64,000 nucleotides of DNA from Salipaludibacillus sp047795645 (GCF_047795645.1 NZ_CP181045.1:5126281-5190280), one strand, 5' to 3'. Counted from the stretch's first letter, positions 26,551-35,903 are shown. A program made the numbers and translations. Notes: a model not told the origin generated them from the sequence alone.

Positions 26551-27360
26551 GTGGAGTTTAATCAAGATTTCATATGGCTACTTGGAGTGGCTGTCTTAGC
26601 TTATATATCATACAGGAAAAAAGCGTTGAATATTTCTGGCGCTGTTGCGAGCTTTGTCATAGGTGGAGTTATTACTTTTGCTTTCTCTTTATATGGGCTT
26701 CTATTATTGGCAGGGTTCTTTCTGTCTTCCACTTTGTTAGGAAGAATATTGAAAATACCTGGTGTACGCCACGAAGAGTTTGAAGAAAAGGGAGAGACAA
26801 GAGATGGGAGACAAGTTGTGGCAAATGGTGGATGGGCCGCAGTAGCATCATTGATCTTTCTTCTTACCGGTAATCCAGGTTGGTTTTTAGCTTTTGTTGC
26901 CAGTTTAGCAGCTGCTAATAGTGATACATGGGCATCAACAATTGGTAAACGAAGCAGTATTCAACCAAAAATGGTATTTACCGGTGAAATTGTTTCTCCA
27001 GGTCAATCAGGGGGAACAACACTTAGAGGGAACGCTGGTGCGATGGCAGGGAGCACCTTTATTGTTATGACGGCAATTATGTTTCAGTTTTTATCTACAG
27101 TTGATTCGTTCACATGGTTCATATGGTTGCTAATTGTTTTGGTAGGATTTGCTTCACAGTGGATAGATGCAGTAGCTGGGGCTTTTCTTCAATCGCTTTA
27201 CTATTGTGATACTTGCCAAAGATATACTGAAAAACAGTATCACTGCAAAGAGCGAACGAAGCTTGTGAAAGGATTTAAGTGGATAAATAATGATATCGTA
27301 AATCACTTTTGTACTTTTTCAGCATTTCTTACTGGCGGAATTATCGGAATTTACTTTTAA
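26551..27360 (+). CDS. DUF92 family integral membrane protein
   Basis: The 269-residue product has about seven hydrophobic segments and matches the DUF92 family, which includes plant phytyl-phosphate kinase. Typical motifs are TRDGRQVVANGGWAAV, AAANSDTWAST and the SGGTTLRGNAGAMAGS loop. A cysteine pair (YCDTC) lies near the end. Function in bacteria is unknown; a polyprenyl or polyol phosphate role is possible. GTG start follows AAAGGTGAT. It lies 23 bp after the cyclo-ligase gene. Confidence 0.82.
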   Translation: MEFNQDFIWLLGVAVLAYISYRKKALNISGAVASFVIGGVITFAFSLYGLLLLAGFFLSSTLLGRILKIPGVRHEEFEEKGETRDGRQVVANGGWAAVASLIFLLTGNPGWFLAFVASLAAANSDTWASTIGKRSSIQPKMVFTGEIVSPGQSGGTTLRGNAGAMAGSTFIVMTAIMFQFLSTVDSFTWFIWLLIVLVGFASQWIDAVAGAFLQSLYYCDTCQRYTEKQYHCKERTKLVKGFKWINNDIVNHFCTFSAFLTGGIIGIYF

Positions 27361-27379
27361 CTGTGAAAGGTGATGTTTA

Positions 27380-28402
27380 ATGGAGAAATCGTGGGAGCGT
27401 TATTCAAGACAAATGCTTTTTCAACCAATCGGTGAAGAAGGACAGCAAAAGTTGTTAAACTCTAAAGTGCTTATTGTTGGTATGGGTGCTTTGGGGACAG
27501 TTGTCGCAAATCATCTTGCAAGAGCAGGAGTAGGCCACCTTGTTTTTTGCGATCGAGATTATGTTGAATTAAGCAACTTGCAAAGACAAACATTATTTGA
27601 TGAAGAGGATGTGCAACAGTTTCTTCCTAAAGCTGTTGCTGCAGAGAAGAAACTTAGAAAACTGAACAGCAGCATTTCCATTGAAGGCCACGTAGCAGAT
27701 ATTTCTGCTAATAATATTGAAGAATTTATTGAAGGTGTCGATGTGATTGTTGATGGAACCGATAACTTTCAGACAAGATACCTCATTAATGATGTAGCTT
27801 ATAAATACAACATACCATTTATTTATGGCGGTGCAGTCAGTTCAAGAGGTATGGGGACCGTATTCATCCCTGGTAAAACATCTTGTTTACGGTGCCTTTT
27901 CCCTACACATGACTCATCAGGACAGACATGTGATACGATTGGCGTTCTTTCACCTGTTGTAGATATTGTAGCAAGCCTTGAGGCACTTCAATGTATGAAG
28001 TTATTAACTGATAATCAAGATGACATCGCTAATGAACTGACCACGTTTGATATTTGGAAAAATCATCATTTTTCAATGAAACTAGGAGAGGCTAATGAGC
28101 AATGTCCTACTTGCCAACTTAAGGAATATCCAACCTTGACTGAATCTGATCAAGATCAAGTGACAACATTGTGTGGCAGAGATACAGTGCAAATCGTTAA
28201 TAATGGAACAGTAGATCTAGAAGAATCGGAAAAGAAACTTAGATCATTAGTTAAGGATTTGAAGAGAACGCCGTTTCTTTTAAGAGTTTATCTTCATGAA
28301 GGGGAAACGATGGTCTTGTTTCCAGATGGTCGAACACTTATACAAGGGACAGAAGATATATCAAGAGCCAAAACACTATTTTCAAAATACATAGGTATGT
28401 AA
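27380..28402 (+). CDS. ThiF/MoeB/HesA family adenylyltransferase
   Basis: The E1-like enzyme activates the C-terminus of a ubiquitin-like sulphur carrier (ThiS or MoaD) with ATP. The 340 residues show RYSRQM near the start, the nucleotide loop VGMGALGTVVANHLARAG, catalytic DRDYVE and LQRQ, and two zinc CxxC pairs (CLRC, CPTC). The last 90 residues form an extra domain not present in short MoeB. Which carrier it serves is not visible here. A 22-bp tandem repeat begins at its stop codon. Confidence 0.87.
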   Translation: MEKSWERYSRQMLFQPIGEEGQQKLLNSKVLIVGMGALGTVVANHLARAGVGHLVFCDRDYVELSNLQRQTLFDEEDVQQFLPKAVAAEKKLRKLNSSISIEGHVADISANNIEEFIEGVDVIVDGTDNFQTRYLINDVAYKYNIPFIYGGAVSSRGMGTVFIPGKTSCLRCLFPTHDSSGQTCDTIGVLSPVVDIVASLEALQCMKLLTDNQDDIANELTTFDIWKNHHFSMKLGEANEQCPTCQLKEYPTLTESDQDQVTTLCGRDTVQIVNNGTVDLEESEKKLRSLVKDLKRTPFLLRVYLHEGETMVLFPDGRTLIQGTEDISRAKTLFSKYIGM

Positions 28403-28448
28403 TATAACAACTATGATAATGTAATATAACAACTATGATAATGTAATA
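28397..28448. repeat. 22-bp tandem duplication
   Basis: The unit ATGTAATATAACAACTATGATA occurs twice in a row plus eight further bases. The first copy contains the stop codon of the ThiF-like gene. It lies 13 bases before the cre site of ldh and looks like recent slippage. Confidence 0.9.
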
Positions 28449-28460
28449 AAGTAGACAAAT

Positions 28461-28474
28461 TGAAATCGCTTTCA
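28461..28474 (+). promoter_or_regulatory. catabolite response element (cre) for CcpA
   Basis: TGAAATCGCTTTCA matches the Bacillus consensus TGWAANCGNTNWCA at every position. It sits just upstream of the predicted ldh -35 box, centred near -46 from the likely start. Confidence 0.8.
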
Positions 28475-28478
28475 ACAC

Positions 28479-28506
28479 TTGGTATTGTTTTGATTTCATG
28501 TAAAAT
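28479..28506 (+). promoter_or_regulatory. probable ldh promoter
   Basis: TTGGTA at 28479-28484 and TAAAAT at 28501-28506 are 16 bases apart. The cre site abuts it upstream. No clear Rex box was seen. Confidence 0.5.
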
Positions 28507-28571
28507 ATAAATTAGAGTACAAAAGTTAATATTTCAAGTAGTAACAAAGTTGAAAGAAAGGTGGGAAAGTT

Positions 28572-29525
28572 ATGTATGGAAGTAAAACATCTCGAGTAGT
28601 AGTTATTGGAATGGGAAATGTTGGGTCAAGTTATGCTTTTTCCCTCATTAATCAGAACATCACGGATGAAATGGTTTTGATTGACTTGAACAAGGAGAAA
28701 ACTGAAGGAGATGCGATGGATTTAAATCACGGCATTCCTTTTGGAGCTCCTACAAAAATATGGGCTGGTGACTTCTCAGATTGTAAAGATGCTGATTTGG
28801 TTGTTATTACAGCGGGAGCTAATCAAAAGCCAGGGGAAACAAGATTAGATCTCATTGAAAAAAATGTTAAAATTTTCAAAGGGATTGTTAAATCTGTTAT
28901 GGACAGCGGATTTAATGGCATTTTTATTGTCGCAACGAATCCTGTAGATGTGTTGTCTTATGCAACATGGAAGTTTTCTGGATTACCAATGGAGCGAGTA
29001 ATTGGGTCTGGGACAATTTTGGATACGGCTCGTTTCCGTTTTTTATTGAGTGAATACTTTAAAATTGATGTTCGAAATATTCACGGTTATATCATGGGCG
29101 AACATGGTGATACGGAGCTTCCAATATGGAGTCAAACTCGAATTGGATCTGAACCAATTGATCGATACATGTCTAAATATAAGCCGAATGGGAAACAAGA
29201 GGATCTTGATGAGATCTTCATAAATGTGAGGGATGCTGCATACCATATTATCGAACGAAAAGGTGCCACTCACTATGCGATTGCAATGGGACTAGCCCGA
29301 TTAACGAAAGCGATCCTCCGAAATGAGCAGTCTATTCTAACTGTGTCGACATTAATGAAGGGTGAATATGGTTTGAATGATCTATATATTGGTGTACCAG
29401 CTATCGTTAGCCAGCATGGGGTAGAGAGAACGATTGAAATTGATTTATCAGATGATGAAATGACAAAACTTAACCATTCTGCTGATGTTTTGAAAGACGC
29501 AATGAAACCTATTTTTGAAACGTAA
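28572..29525 (+). CDS. ldh: L-lactate dehydrogenase
   Basis: This 317-residue enzyme reduces pyruvate to L-lactate with NADH. The Rossmann loop is VIGMGNVGSSYA. AGANQKPGETRLDL has the Gln that gives lactate rather than malate specificity, and GEHGDTELP has the catalytic His. It ends with a typical helix. GAAAGGTGGG precedes the ATG. The upstream cre suggests control by CcpA and carbon supply. A terminator follows. Confidence 0.96.
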   Translation: MYGSKTSRVVVIGMGNVGSSYAFSLINQNITDEMVLIDLNKEKTEGDAMDLNHGIPFGAPTKIWAGDFSDCKDADLVVITAGANQKPGETRLDLIEKNVKIFKGIVKSVMDSGFNGIFIVATNPVDVLSYATWKFSGLPMERVIGSGTILDTARFRFLLSEYFKIDVRNIHGYIMGEHGDTELPIWSQTRIGSEPIDRYMSKYKPNGKQEDLDEIFINVRDAAYHIIERKGATHYAIAMGLARLTKAILRNEQSILTVSTLMKGEYGLNDLYIGVPAIVSQHGVERTIEIDLSDDEMTKLNHSADVLKDAMKPIFET

Positions 29526-29547
29526 ATATAAGATGATTAGATATTAG

Positions 29548-29583
29548 AAGAGTAGCATAACCATCTGCTGCTCTTTATTTTTT
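29548..29583 (+). terminator. terminator of ldh
   Basis: AGAGTAGCA and TGCTGCTCT pair with one wobble, then TTATTTTTT. Just after it, AAGAATGTTTA (near 29583) is the same short sequence that begins the 85-bp repeat family. Confidence 0.8.
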
Positions 29584-29669
29584 AAGAATGTTTATCATCA
29601 TTACACAGTTTTCCAAGGATAAAAATCATTCTTTTGCATCATTCTAATTAGCAAAGGAGTGATAATGTC

Positions 29670-29843
29670 ATGAAATGGATTTGGTCAGCGGTAATAATGA
29701 TCTTAATTTCGATGATGATGAAGTATCGATATAGAGTGCTAAATGCTTTGTTAGCAAGGAGATGGTTGCGTAGGTTTGCCGTTTCATTTGTGATGAGAAT
29801 TCCAGCAGTGAGAGAAAAAATGATGTACCAAACGTTTCGTTAG
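29670..29843 (+). CDS. 57-residue basic membrane protein
   Basis: This short gene begins with an ideal ribosome site (AAAGGAGTG) and ends at a terminator that overlaps its stop codon, so it is very likely real. The protein has one hydrophobic helix (about residues 3-17, WIWSAVIMILISMMM) and then a strongly basic half (KYRYRV, ARRWLRR). This resembles small inner-membrane regulators or toxins, but no family is recognised. It stands alone between ldh and a HAD hydrolase. Confidence 0.75.
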   Translation: MKWIWSAVIMILISMMMKYRYRVLNALLARRWLRRFAVSFVMRIPAVREKMMYQTFR

Positions 29844-29866
29844 ATCCCAGATTCCTGGGATCTTTT
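29842..29866 (+). terminator. terminator after the 57-residue gene
   Basis: AGATCCCAG and CTGGGATCT with an ATTC loop and TTTT. It overlaps the stop codon. Confidence 0.85.
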
Positions 29867-30044
29867 GTCGATTCGGAATTGGTGAAATTAGGATTTGATA
29901 TACATATACCCCAAAACAATAAACTTTGATAAGTGCCCCAAAAATGATCGAGCGGTTTTTACAGCTTTTTTGATAGATTTTAGAAATACGTATTGATATG
30001 GTGAAGACCTTTGATTTGATATAATATAGTCTGGGGTGAATACA

Positions 30045-30797
30045 ATGAATAAATGGAAAGCGATTATGTTTGATCTTGATAATACGTTGTTTAGTCATGA
30101 GGATGCCTTCAAAAAAGCAATCAGCGAATGTTTTCATAAGTACCAACAAAAATATGTTGAGAAGCAAAGCCGAATAGCAGTAGATACATTCTTTCCAGTA
30201 TTTAAAAATTACAGTGATTTATTCTGGGGGAAGTTTGAATCTGGTGAAATAAAAGCTAAAGAGTATCGTCGCCAAAGGTTTATTGCAACGATGAAAGACC
30301 TTGACTTACCGTATAGCAATGATATTGCCGATGGCTTCCACAACCATTATTACGAAGTAGTTGATGAATATAGCATTCCCTTCGATGGTGTACACAGCTT
30401 TTTGGAATGGATCAGCTATTCTCAATTGAAAACAGCGATTATTACAAATGGTACGAAAGATACGCAGTATAACAAAATCAAAACAATGGGTATAGATAAA
30501 TGGATTTCTCCCAATCAAATATATGTATCTGAAGAAATTGGTTATACAAAGCCGGATCAGAAGTTATTTCATTTAGTTGAAAAAGAGCAAGGTCTAAAAA
30601 GTGAGGAAATCCTGTTTATTGGAGACTCTTGGAAGCATGATGTAGTAGGTGCAATTGAGGCTGGTTGGGAAGCAGTTTTTCTCAATACCCGTAATGAAGA
30701 AAGAACAACAGATCATCAACCAATTGCAGAATACAAGAAATTCACTGACATGGAGAATGACCTGACTGAGTTGATTAAAGAAGGGAGGAGCACATGA
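30045..30797 (+). CDS. HAD-superfamily hydrolase (subfamily IA)
   Basis: The 250-residue cytoplasmic phosphatase has motif I MFDLDNTLF, motif II ITNGT, motif III lysine in GYTKPDQKLF and motif IV GDSWKHDVVGA. A helical cap lies between motifs I and II. It resembles YjjG-like nucleotidases, but the substrate is not fixed by sequence. I use ATG 30045 behind GGGGTGA. The stop overlaps the start of gluP, so the two are coupled. Confidence 0.87.
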   Translation: MNKWKAIMFDLDNTLFSHEDAFKKAISECFHKYQQKYVEKQSRIAVDTFFPVFKNYSDLFWGKFESGEIKAKEYRRQRFIATMKDLDLPYSNDIADGFHNHYYEVVDEYSIPFDGVHSFLEWISYSQLKTAIITNGTKDTQYNKIKTMGIDKWISPNQIYVSEEIGYTKPDQKLFHLVEKEQGLKSEEILFIGDSWKHDVVGAIEAGWEAVFLNTRNEERTTDHQPIAEYKKFTDMENDLTELIKEGRST

Positions 30798-32374
30798 ACG
30801 CTTTTACTGAATCGATTCGCTTTTGGGAGACACTACACCATTTAATTAGGCGAGAAGGGATGCGGATAATTAAATTAAATGAAGAAAGTGAAGTTGCTTG
30901 GATTGAAGATGATCGACGTGAACCTTATCAGCTTATTCGACTTGCCCATAAAAACTATGATTGGAGTAACTATCTTAAGAAAGATACTGTTCGCACATTG
31001 GAAATGGCATATAAAATTCGTAAAAATCAAAAGCTAGGGCAAGCAAATGTCGTCAATGTGATTTTATCGGCTTACTTACCCGTAGATGATTATGAACAGA
31101 TTACCTCACAAGCACTCCCCTTCACTGCAGGTGGTAAGAACCAATACCGAACAATTTTAATACCATTAAACGATTTGAAAAATCGACTATTCCCGTTGGC
31201 AACTGAGTGGAAACTTAATGACATGCCTTCTTATTTATCCGAAACCTATATTGAGGAGACGGGGAATGAAGAGCAATATATACAGTCTTTAAAGCATTCG
31301 ATAAAACAATCGATGAAAGAGAGACAAGAAAAAGATAGAAGTTTATTTCTTTACGGAAAACCTCGATTTACATTTCTACTCTTAGCTATTATTTTAGCAA
31401 TTTATGCGTTAGTAGAAATCCAAGGATCGACAACAAGTACTCTGACATTAGTGCAATTTGGAGCTAAATTTGACCCTCTTATCGTTGAAGGCGAATGGTG
31501 GCGATTTTTTAGCGCAATGTTTTTACATATTGGATTTTTACATTTGTTTATGAATTCTCTTGCTCTTTTTTACTTGGGTGGGGCAGTAGAACGAATTTTT
31601 GGAACGCGTCGATTTATTTTTATCTATTTTATTGCAGGTTTTATTGGCTCCGTTGCTAGTTTTGTTTTCAACGATAACGTCTCAGCTGGAGCAAGTGGTG
31701 CTATTTTTGGCTGCTTTGGTGCTTTACTATATTTTGGTCTTAATCATAAACGATTGTTTTTTCGCACGATGGGTATGAATGTTATTGTCATTTTAATTAT
31801 CAATCTAGCATTTGGATTTTTAGTACCAATGGTAGATAACGGTGCTCATATCGGAGGCTTAGTCGGAGGGTTTGCTGCATCAGCAATGGTTGGTATGCCA
31901 AAAGAAAAAGGAGCTGTAAAAAAGGGATTGGCTTTAGCTACCACTGCGGTTCTGGCAACAATCCTTTTATGGTTCGGTTATCAACAAGATTTGGAATCTG
32001 AACAAATTAGCGCCGTTTATTATCAAATGGCACATGAGTCTGTTGAGGCAGAAGAAACGGTTGTTGCTAAAAGTTACTTAGATAATGTGACTAATAGTTC
32101 AGCTCAAATAGGCGATGAACTAGCTGCAAGAGCCCATTTTTTACTTTCGTATATCCAAATGAAAGAAGGTAACTTTAGTGAGGCGGAAACAAATCTTCTC
32201 GTTTCGATTGAAAAGCAGCCTGCTTTTCATGAAGCTTTTTTTAACTTAGCTTTGATTTATTACGAACAACATCAATTTCAAGAAGCGTTAGAGAAAGTTG
32301 AAAAGGCAATTGAAATTCAACCAGAAAATACCGATTATCGCGATCTTCACAGAGAATTAGAGCAGTTAATTTAG
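30794..32374 (+). CDS. gluP: rhomboid intramembrane serine protease with TPR tail
   Basis: The 526-residue protein has a cytoplasmic N-terminal domain (to about 185), six to seven membrane segments, and a C-terminal pair of TPR repeats (about 440-520). The rhomboid catalytic Ser is in SAGASGAIFG and the His in DNGAHIGGLVGG; HLFMN is the conserved oxyanion helix. B. subtilis GluP (YqgP) has the same layout and acts in membrane protein quality control with FtsH. It overlaps the HAD gene by four bases with GGAGGAG as ribosome site. Confidence 0.92.
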   Translation: MNAFTESIRFWETLHHLIRREGMRIIKLNEESEVAWIEDDRREPYQLIRLAHKNYDWSNYLKKDTVRTLEMAYKIRKNQKLGQANVVNVILSAYLPVDDYEQITSQALPFTAGGKNQYRTILIPLNDLKNRLFPLATEWKLNDMPSYLSETYIEETGNEEQYIQSLKHSIKQSMKERQEKDRSLFLYGKPRFTFLLLAIILAIYALVEIQGSTTSTLTLVQFGAKFDPLIVEGEWWRFFSAMFLHIGFLHLFMNSLALFYLGGAVERIFGTRRFIFIYFIAGFIGSVASFVFNDNVSAGASGAIFGCFGALLYFGLNHKRLFFRTMGMNVIVILIINLAFGFLVPMVDNGAHIGGLVGGFAASAMVGMPKEKGAVKKGLALATTAVLATILLWFGYQQDLESEQISAVYYQMAHESVEAEETVVAKSYLDNVTNSSAQIGDELAARAHFLLSYIQMKEGNFSEAETNLLVSIEKQPAFHEAFFNLALIYYEQHQFQEALEKVEKAIEIQPENTDYRDLHRELEQLI

Positions 32375-32422
32375 TAAACTCTTCTTGAGATCCAATTGTT
32401 TAAGAAGTTTGAGAATTGGTTG

Positions 32423-33310
32423 TCATTTAATCAACTGAAAAAGTTGTTGCCTTTTCCCATCTTTCGTTTCATAGAGAAGTAGTAGGTGTTGAGCCTCTTT
32501 ATGAAGCAATACGTTAGGAAGGCTGTTTCCTTTTGGAGAATATGTTTCCTCTGTAAACGTGTTGATTCCTAAAATATAGTAGCGATAAAATCCTTCCCAT
32601 AGCTGTCCTATGATCGAAAAAGTTTCTTTTTGAGTTAATCCAGGTAGTGGATAGTGAATAAAGTCAGGGAAGTCAAGCAGGGTAAAGTAATAATATTCAT
32701 CAAGGTCAATATTAAATTCTTCGAGTAGACCATCTAACTGATACGTTAGTTGTTGGTCCATTATCGAGTCTAATATCTGTTTACTTTGCCTTTCTTCGTC
32801 AGTTGAAGCTTTTTTGAAGGAATGTAGTGGACTCAAAGGTGAATCAATGACGTATAGTTGATCTTGGCTCCACGTATGTTTACTTTTCATCATGTCATCA
32901 GGATAGTGAACTTCAGCATGATGAAAAGTAACGACGTCATACCTTCCACTATCTTCACCATCAGCGGTCCCGACTTCTTCTATAAACAATTGATCTTTTA
33001 ATGATTGTTTTCTAGCTTTTACAAAGGTCCCGTTTTCAAACAATAAAGACATATCACTCCTAAGAAACGCAGGCTCATTTGTTTCTGATGAAAAAGACCA
33101 TTCTAATAAGTACTCATCGTTGTCTTTTTTACTTAGAAGTTCCAATGCAGTATTTCCTTCTCGAAAGTAAATTTGATCATCTTCCGGAAAAAAAATAAAA
33201 GCTTCATCCATTATTCTCCATGAGAATAACGACGTAAAAGATAGGATGATAGCGAGGGATAAAGAAAGACCAGCAATCTTAAAAAAATGTTTGTTAATAA
33301 ATTTGATCAT
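32423..33310 (-). CDS. hypothetical membrane-anchored protein
   Basis: I do not recognise the family. I place the start at 33310 behind AGGGGGGAA, giving 295 residues; a longer frame from 33361 has no site. One hydrophobic segment (about residues 9-30) is followed by a long acidic, probably extracellular domain with many aromatic residues. No lipobox Cys is seen. It is a single gene on the minus strand inserted between gluP and yqgQ relative to B. subtilis. Confidence 0.6.
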   Translation of the reverse strand: MIKFINKHFFKIAGLSLSLAIILSFTSLFSWRIMDEAFIFFPEDDQIYFREGNTALELLSKKDNDEYLLEWSFSSETNEPAFLRSDMSLLFENGTFVKARKQSLKDQLFIEEVGTADGEDSGRYDVVTFHHAEVHYPDDMMKSKHTWSQDQLYVIDSPLSPLHSFKKASTDEERQSKQILDSIMDQQLTYQLDGLLEEFNIDLDEYYYFTLLDFPDFIHYPLPGLTQKETFSIIGQLWEGFYRYYILGINTFTEETYSPKGNSLPNVLLHKEAQHLLLLYETKDGKRQQLFQLIK

Positions 33311-33425
33311 AGAAATTCCCCCCTGTTTTTTAGACAAGCCAGTCTCTTTTTTATTATGCAAAAAGGAGAGGGAATATGACTTCTATTAAAATATTGGTGA
33401 AGAAAATTACTATTAAGTCATAATT

Positions 33426-33460
33426 TTAAAAAATTGACCGACCACTAAAAGTGATCGGTC
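33426..33460 (-). terminator. terminator of the yueI-like gene
   Basis: On the minus strand GACCGATCAC and GTGGTCGGTC pair around TTTTA, followed by AATTTTTT. It lies 17 bases after the yueI-like stop codon. Confidence 0.8.
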
Positions 33461-33476
33461 GATAAAGTGGATAGAT

Positions 33477-33875
33477 TTAGTTGTCACCCATATCGTCTTC
33501 GTAAAGGTCATCTTTAATAAACATCTCAGATTCCATATTGATAGCTGTATCAGCTGACAACACGATACCAAGAGGTGTATCTTGTCCGTCATTTACGATT
33601 GTAAATAAAAGAGAATGCTTGTTTGCAGCTTGGATATAGTTATTATAACTTGTGTAATTGAGAGCACCATTAATATAGAGGTGAGCATCTTTTGTTTCTT
33701 TCATCGCTTTTTCCATTTCTGGGTACATACCGCGATGCCTAACTTGAGAATTAGTTAAACATAAATAGACTCTTTCTGCTAGTGTACTTAAGAAAAGTTT
33801 CCGCTCTTCTGGACGAATTTCAGGTGATCCATAAATTCCATGTTTTAAGATATCTTCTAACTTTTGATTTGACAT
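33477..33875 (-). CDS. yueI: YueI family protein (DUF1694)
   Basis: This 132-residue cytoplasmic protein matches the YueI/DUF1694 family: LEDILKHGIYGSPEIRPEER at the N-terminus, FLSTLAERVYLCLTN, and an alternating alpha-beta middle. The function is unknown. Start at 33875 follows AGAGAGGGA. It is a single gene with its own terminator. Confidence 0.8.
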   Translation of the reverse strand: MSNQKLEDILKHGIYGSPEIRPEERKLFLSTLAERVYLCLTNSQVRHRGMYPEMEKAMKETKDAHLYINGALNYTSYNNYIQAANKHSLLFTIVNDGQDTPLGIVLSADTAINMESEMFIKDDLYEDDMGDN

Positions 33876-34018
33876 GTATTTCCCTCTCTCCATCATAAAA
33901 CTAGGGTTTGCTAAAGCAATATAGATAGTATATCAACTGAAGGCTCTTTTTGCCATATGAATTGTTTGTCCTTAAATCAAAGACAAGGGCATAGATTTAT
34001 AGCAAGGAGGGGTTTCAA

Positions 34019-34531
34019 ATGATAATTTTTTTATTTGAGATGTTGATAATTTTATTAGCGAGTGTTGCGCTTGGTTCCATGCCTGCCCTTAAGGGGAGGT
34101 ATCCTTTTCCAGGTAGTTTGATTTTTTTTATCCTGCTTACTATTATACCTATTAGTATCGGACTAATTGTTGGAGCAGCTTTGTTTTCTTGGATATCCGC
34201 GTTTATTTTCAAGTTAATCGTTATCTTGTTTGCCTTGTTTATTATGTTTTATTTTCAGCATTTGTATCATCCATCTTATGGTTATGTCCCTTATCATAAA
34301 AAAGGAAATTGGCTTATTTTATCAGGATTCTTTTTTTTATTGGGAATTGAGTTTGCAAGTTACGGTTTTTCAGCGTGGTTTATTCTCCTCATTGTTCCTA
34401 TTTCTGCAGCGGGCGTCATTGGAGGATTTCTCTTTATGCGAAGTGCGTTAAGCTATTTTCGGTATTTAGGAGTTATTCATTTTGTTCCGTTGGGCTTATT
34501 TTTAGTCGTAGCGATATTAAAGCTGATATAA
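34019..34531 (+). CDS. small polytopic membrane protein
   Basis: This 170-residue protein is very hydrophobic, with about five or six membrane segments and short loops; one loop holds HLYHPSYGYVPYHKKGN. No transporter motif is recognised. CAAGGAGGGG precedes the ATG. It is 66 bases before yqgQ and may be co-transcribed with it. Confidence 0.65.
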   Translation: MIIFLFEMLIILLASVALGSMPALKGRYPFPGSLIFFILLTIIPISIGLIVGAALFSWISAFIFKLIVILFALFIMFYFQHLYHPSYGYVPYHKKGNWLILSGFFFLLGIEFASYGFSAWFILLIVPISAAGVIGGFLFMRSALSYFRYLGVIHFVPLGLFLVVAILKLI

Positions 34532-34597
34532 TATGATAGGTGTTAGTAGCATTTAAATGAAGATGTGATCGGAATTGAAGGAGTTAAAGTAGAGATG

Positions 34598-34774
34598 AAT
34601 TATTATGAGGTATTGCAGTTCTTAAAAAAATACCAAACATATATTTATACAGGCGATCGACAAGCTGATTTAGATTTAGTTGAGATAGAACTCCAAGAAC
34701 TATATCAGTTGGGAATGATCGATGCAGATTTCTTTCGCGATGCAAAATTAGCTATTTTAAAAGAAAGAAGGTAA
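34598..34774 (+). CDS. yqgQ: YqgQ family small protein
   Basis: The 58-residue protein starts MNYYEVLQFLKKYQTYIY and ends DAKLAILKERR, matching the YqgQ family (DUF910), a small helical bundle of unknown function. AAGGAG lies 11 bases before ATG 34598; the frame extends to 34565 but lacks a site there. As in B. subtilis it lies directly before glcK. Confidence 0.85.
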   Translation, partial: NYYEVLQFLKKYQTYIYTGDRQADLDLVEIELQELYQLGMIDADFFRDAKLAILKERR

Positions 34775-34879
34775 GTTCCTTAGTAAGTTTAGTTAACGAA
34801 ATGTTCAAGGTCTTGTGTGGTTTGAGCTGCGTGTCATGTTACAATATGAACAAATAAAAGTAAATTGTAGGTGCAAAGG

Positions 34880-35860
34880 ATGATGAAGTTGAATAACAAG
34901 TTTTTAGTAGGCATTGATGTAGGTGGAACAACAGTAAAGCTTGCGTTTCTTGATGAAGAAGGCGTAATAAAAGAAAAGTGGGAAGTAGAAACGAATCGTA
35001 AAGAACAAGGGAAATATATTATGAGAGATGTATCGGATTCGATCTTGCAAAAGGTCATTCAGTTAGGGATAAGTAACGAGCAATTACTTGCAGCTGGAGT
35101 TGGAGCGCCAGGATTTATAGATGTTCAAAATGGTGTGATCATAGAAGCGGTAAATTTAGGGTGGAAAAACTACGCTATTCAAGAGGAACTAGAGCAACTG
35201 TTGAACATACCAGTAGTTGTAGACAATGATGCGAATCTTGCTGCTGGCGGTGAAAAGTGGAAAGGTGCAGGCGAAGGGGCCGAGAACCTTTTGGCTGTGA
35301 CGCTTGGGACAGGCGTAGGTGGAGGAATTATTGCTGGAGGAGAGATAATTCATGGTGATAGCGGAATGGCTGGGGAAATTGGCCATATTGCTGCAGTCAA
35401 AGAACAAGGTGCTCCTTGTAACTGTGGTAAATTTGGTTGTTTAGAAACAGTTGCTTCTGCTACAGGAATTGCTCGTCTTGGTTTAGAGGCAGTTCAAAGA
35501 AAACCAGAAGGATATTTAAAAAAGATTTTGGATGAATCTGGAACAATTAGCGCTAAAGATGTTTTTGATGGCGCTAAAAATGGCGACGTAGTTTCAATAA
35601 GTGTTGTGAAAGAATCTACGGACCATTTAGGGTTTGTGTTAGCTAATTTAGCCAATGCTTTGAATCCAGAAACGATAGTTATCGGTGGAGGGGTTTCAAA
35701 AGCGGGGTCATTTTTAGTTGATTACATAAGAGAAGCGTTTAATCGATTTGCAATTCCTAAAATTGCTAAAGATACAACGATTAGAATTGCAGAACTAGAA
35801 AATGATGCTGGTGTGATTGGAGCGGCATGGTTAGCTAAACAAAAAAGAACATTTCTATAA
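34880..35860 (+). CDS. glcK: glucokinase (ROK family)
   Basis: GlcK phosphorylates glucose with ATP. The roughly 326-residue protein has the nucleotide loop GIDVGGTTVKLAF, VDNDANLAAGGE with the catalytic Asp, and the ROK zinc motif CNCGKFGCLE preceded by EIGHI. Start is ambiguous: ATG 34880, ATG 34883 or TTG 34889 can each be served by GTAGGTG or AAAGG just upstream. yqgQ-glcK order matches B. subtilis. A terminator follows. Confidence 0.93.
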   Translation: MMKLNNKFLVGIDVGGTTVKLAFLDEEGVIKEKWEVETNRKEQGKYIMRDVSDSILQKVIQLGISNEQLLAAGVGAPGFIDVQNGVIIEAVNLGWKNYAIQEELEQLLNIPVVVDNDANLAAGGEKWKGAGEGAENLLAVTLGTGVGGGIIAGGEIIHGDSGMAGEIGHIAAVKEQGAPCNCGKFGCLETVASATGIARLGLEAVQRKPEGYLKKILDESGTISAKDVFDGAKNGDVVSISVVKESTDHLGFVLANLANALNPETIVIGGGVSKAGSFLVDYIREAFNRFAIPKIAKDTTIRIAELENDAGVIGAAWLAKQKRTFL

Positions 35861-35862
35861 TA

Positions 35863-35903
35863 ACGTGGGGGATTGAGGAAAAGTCTTCAGTCCTCCACGT
35901 TTA
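35863..35903 (+). terminator. terminator of glcK
   Basis: ACGTGGGGGA and TCCTCCACGT pair with internal extensions, followed by TT only, so termination may be partial. Confidence 0.65.
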
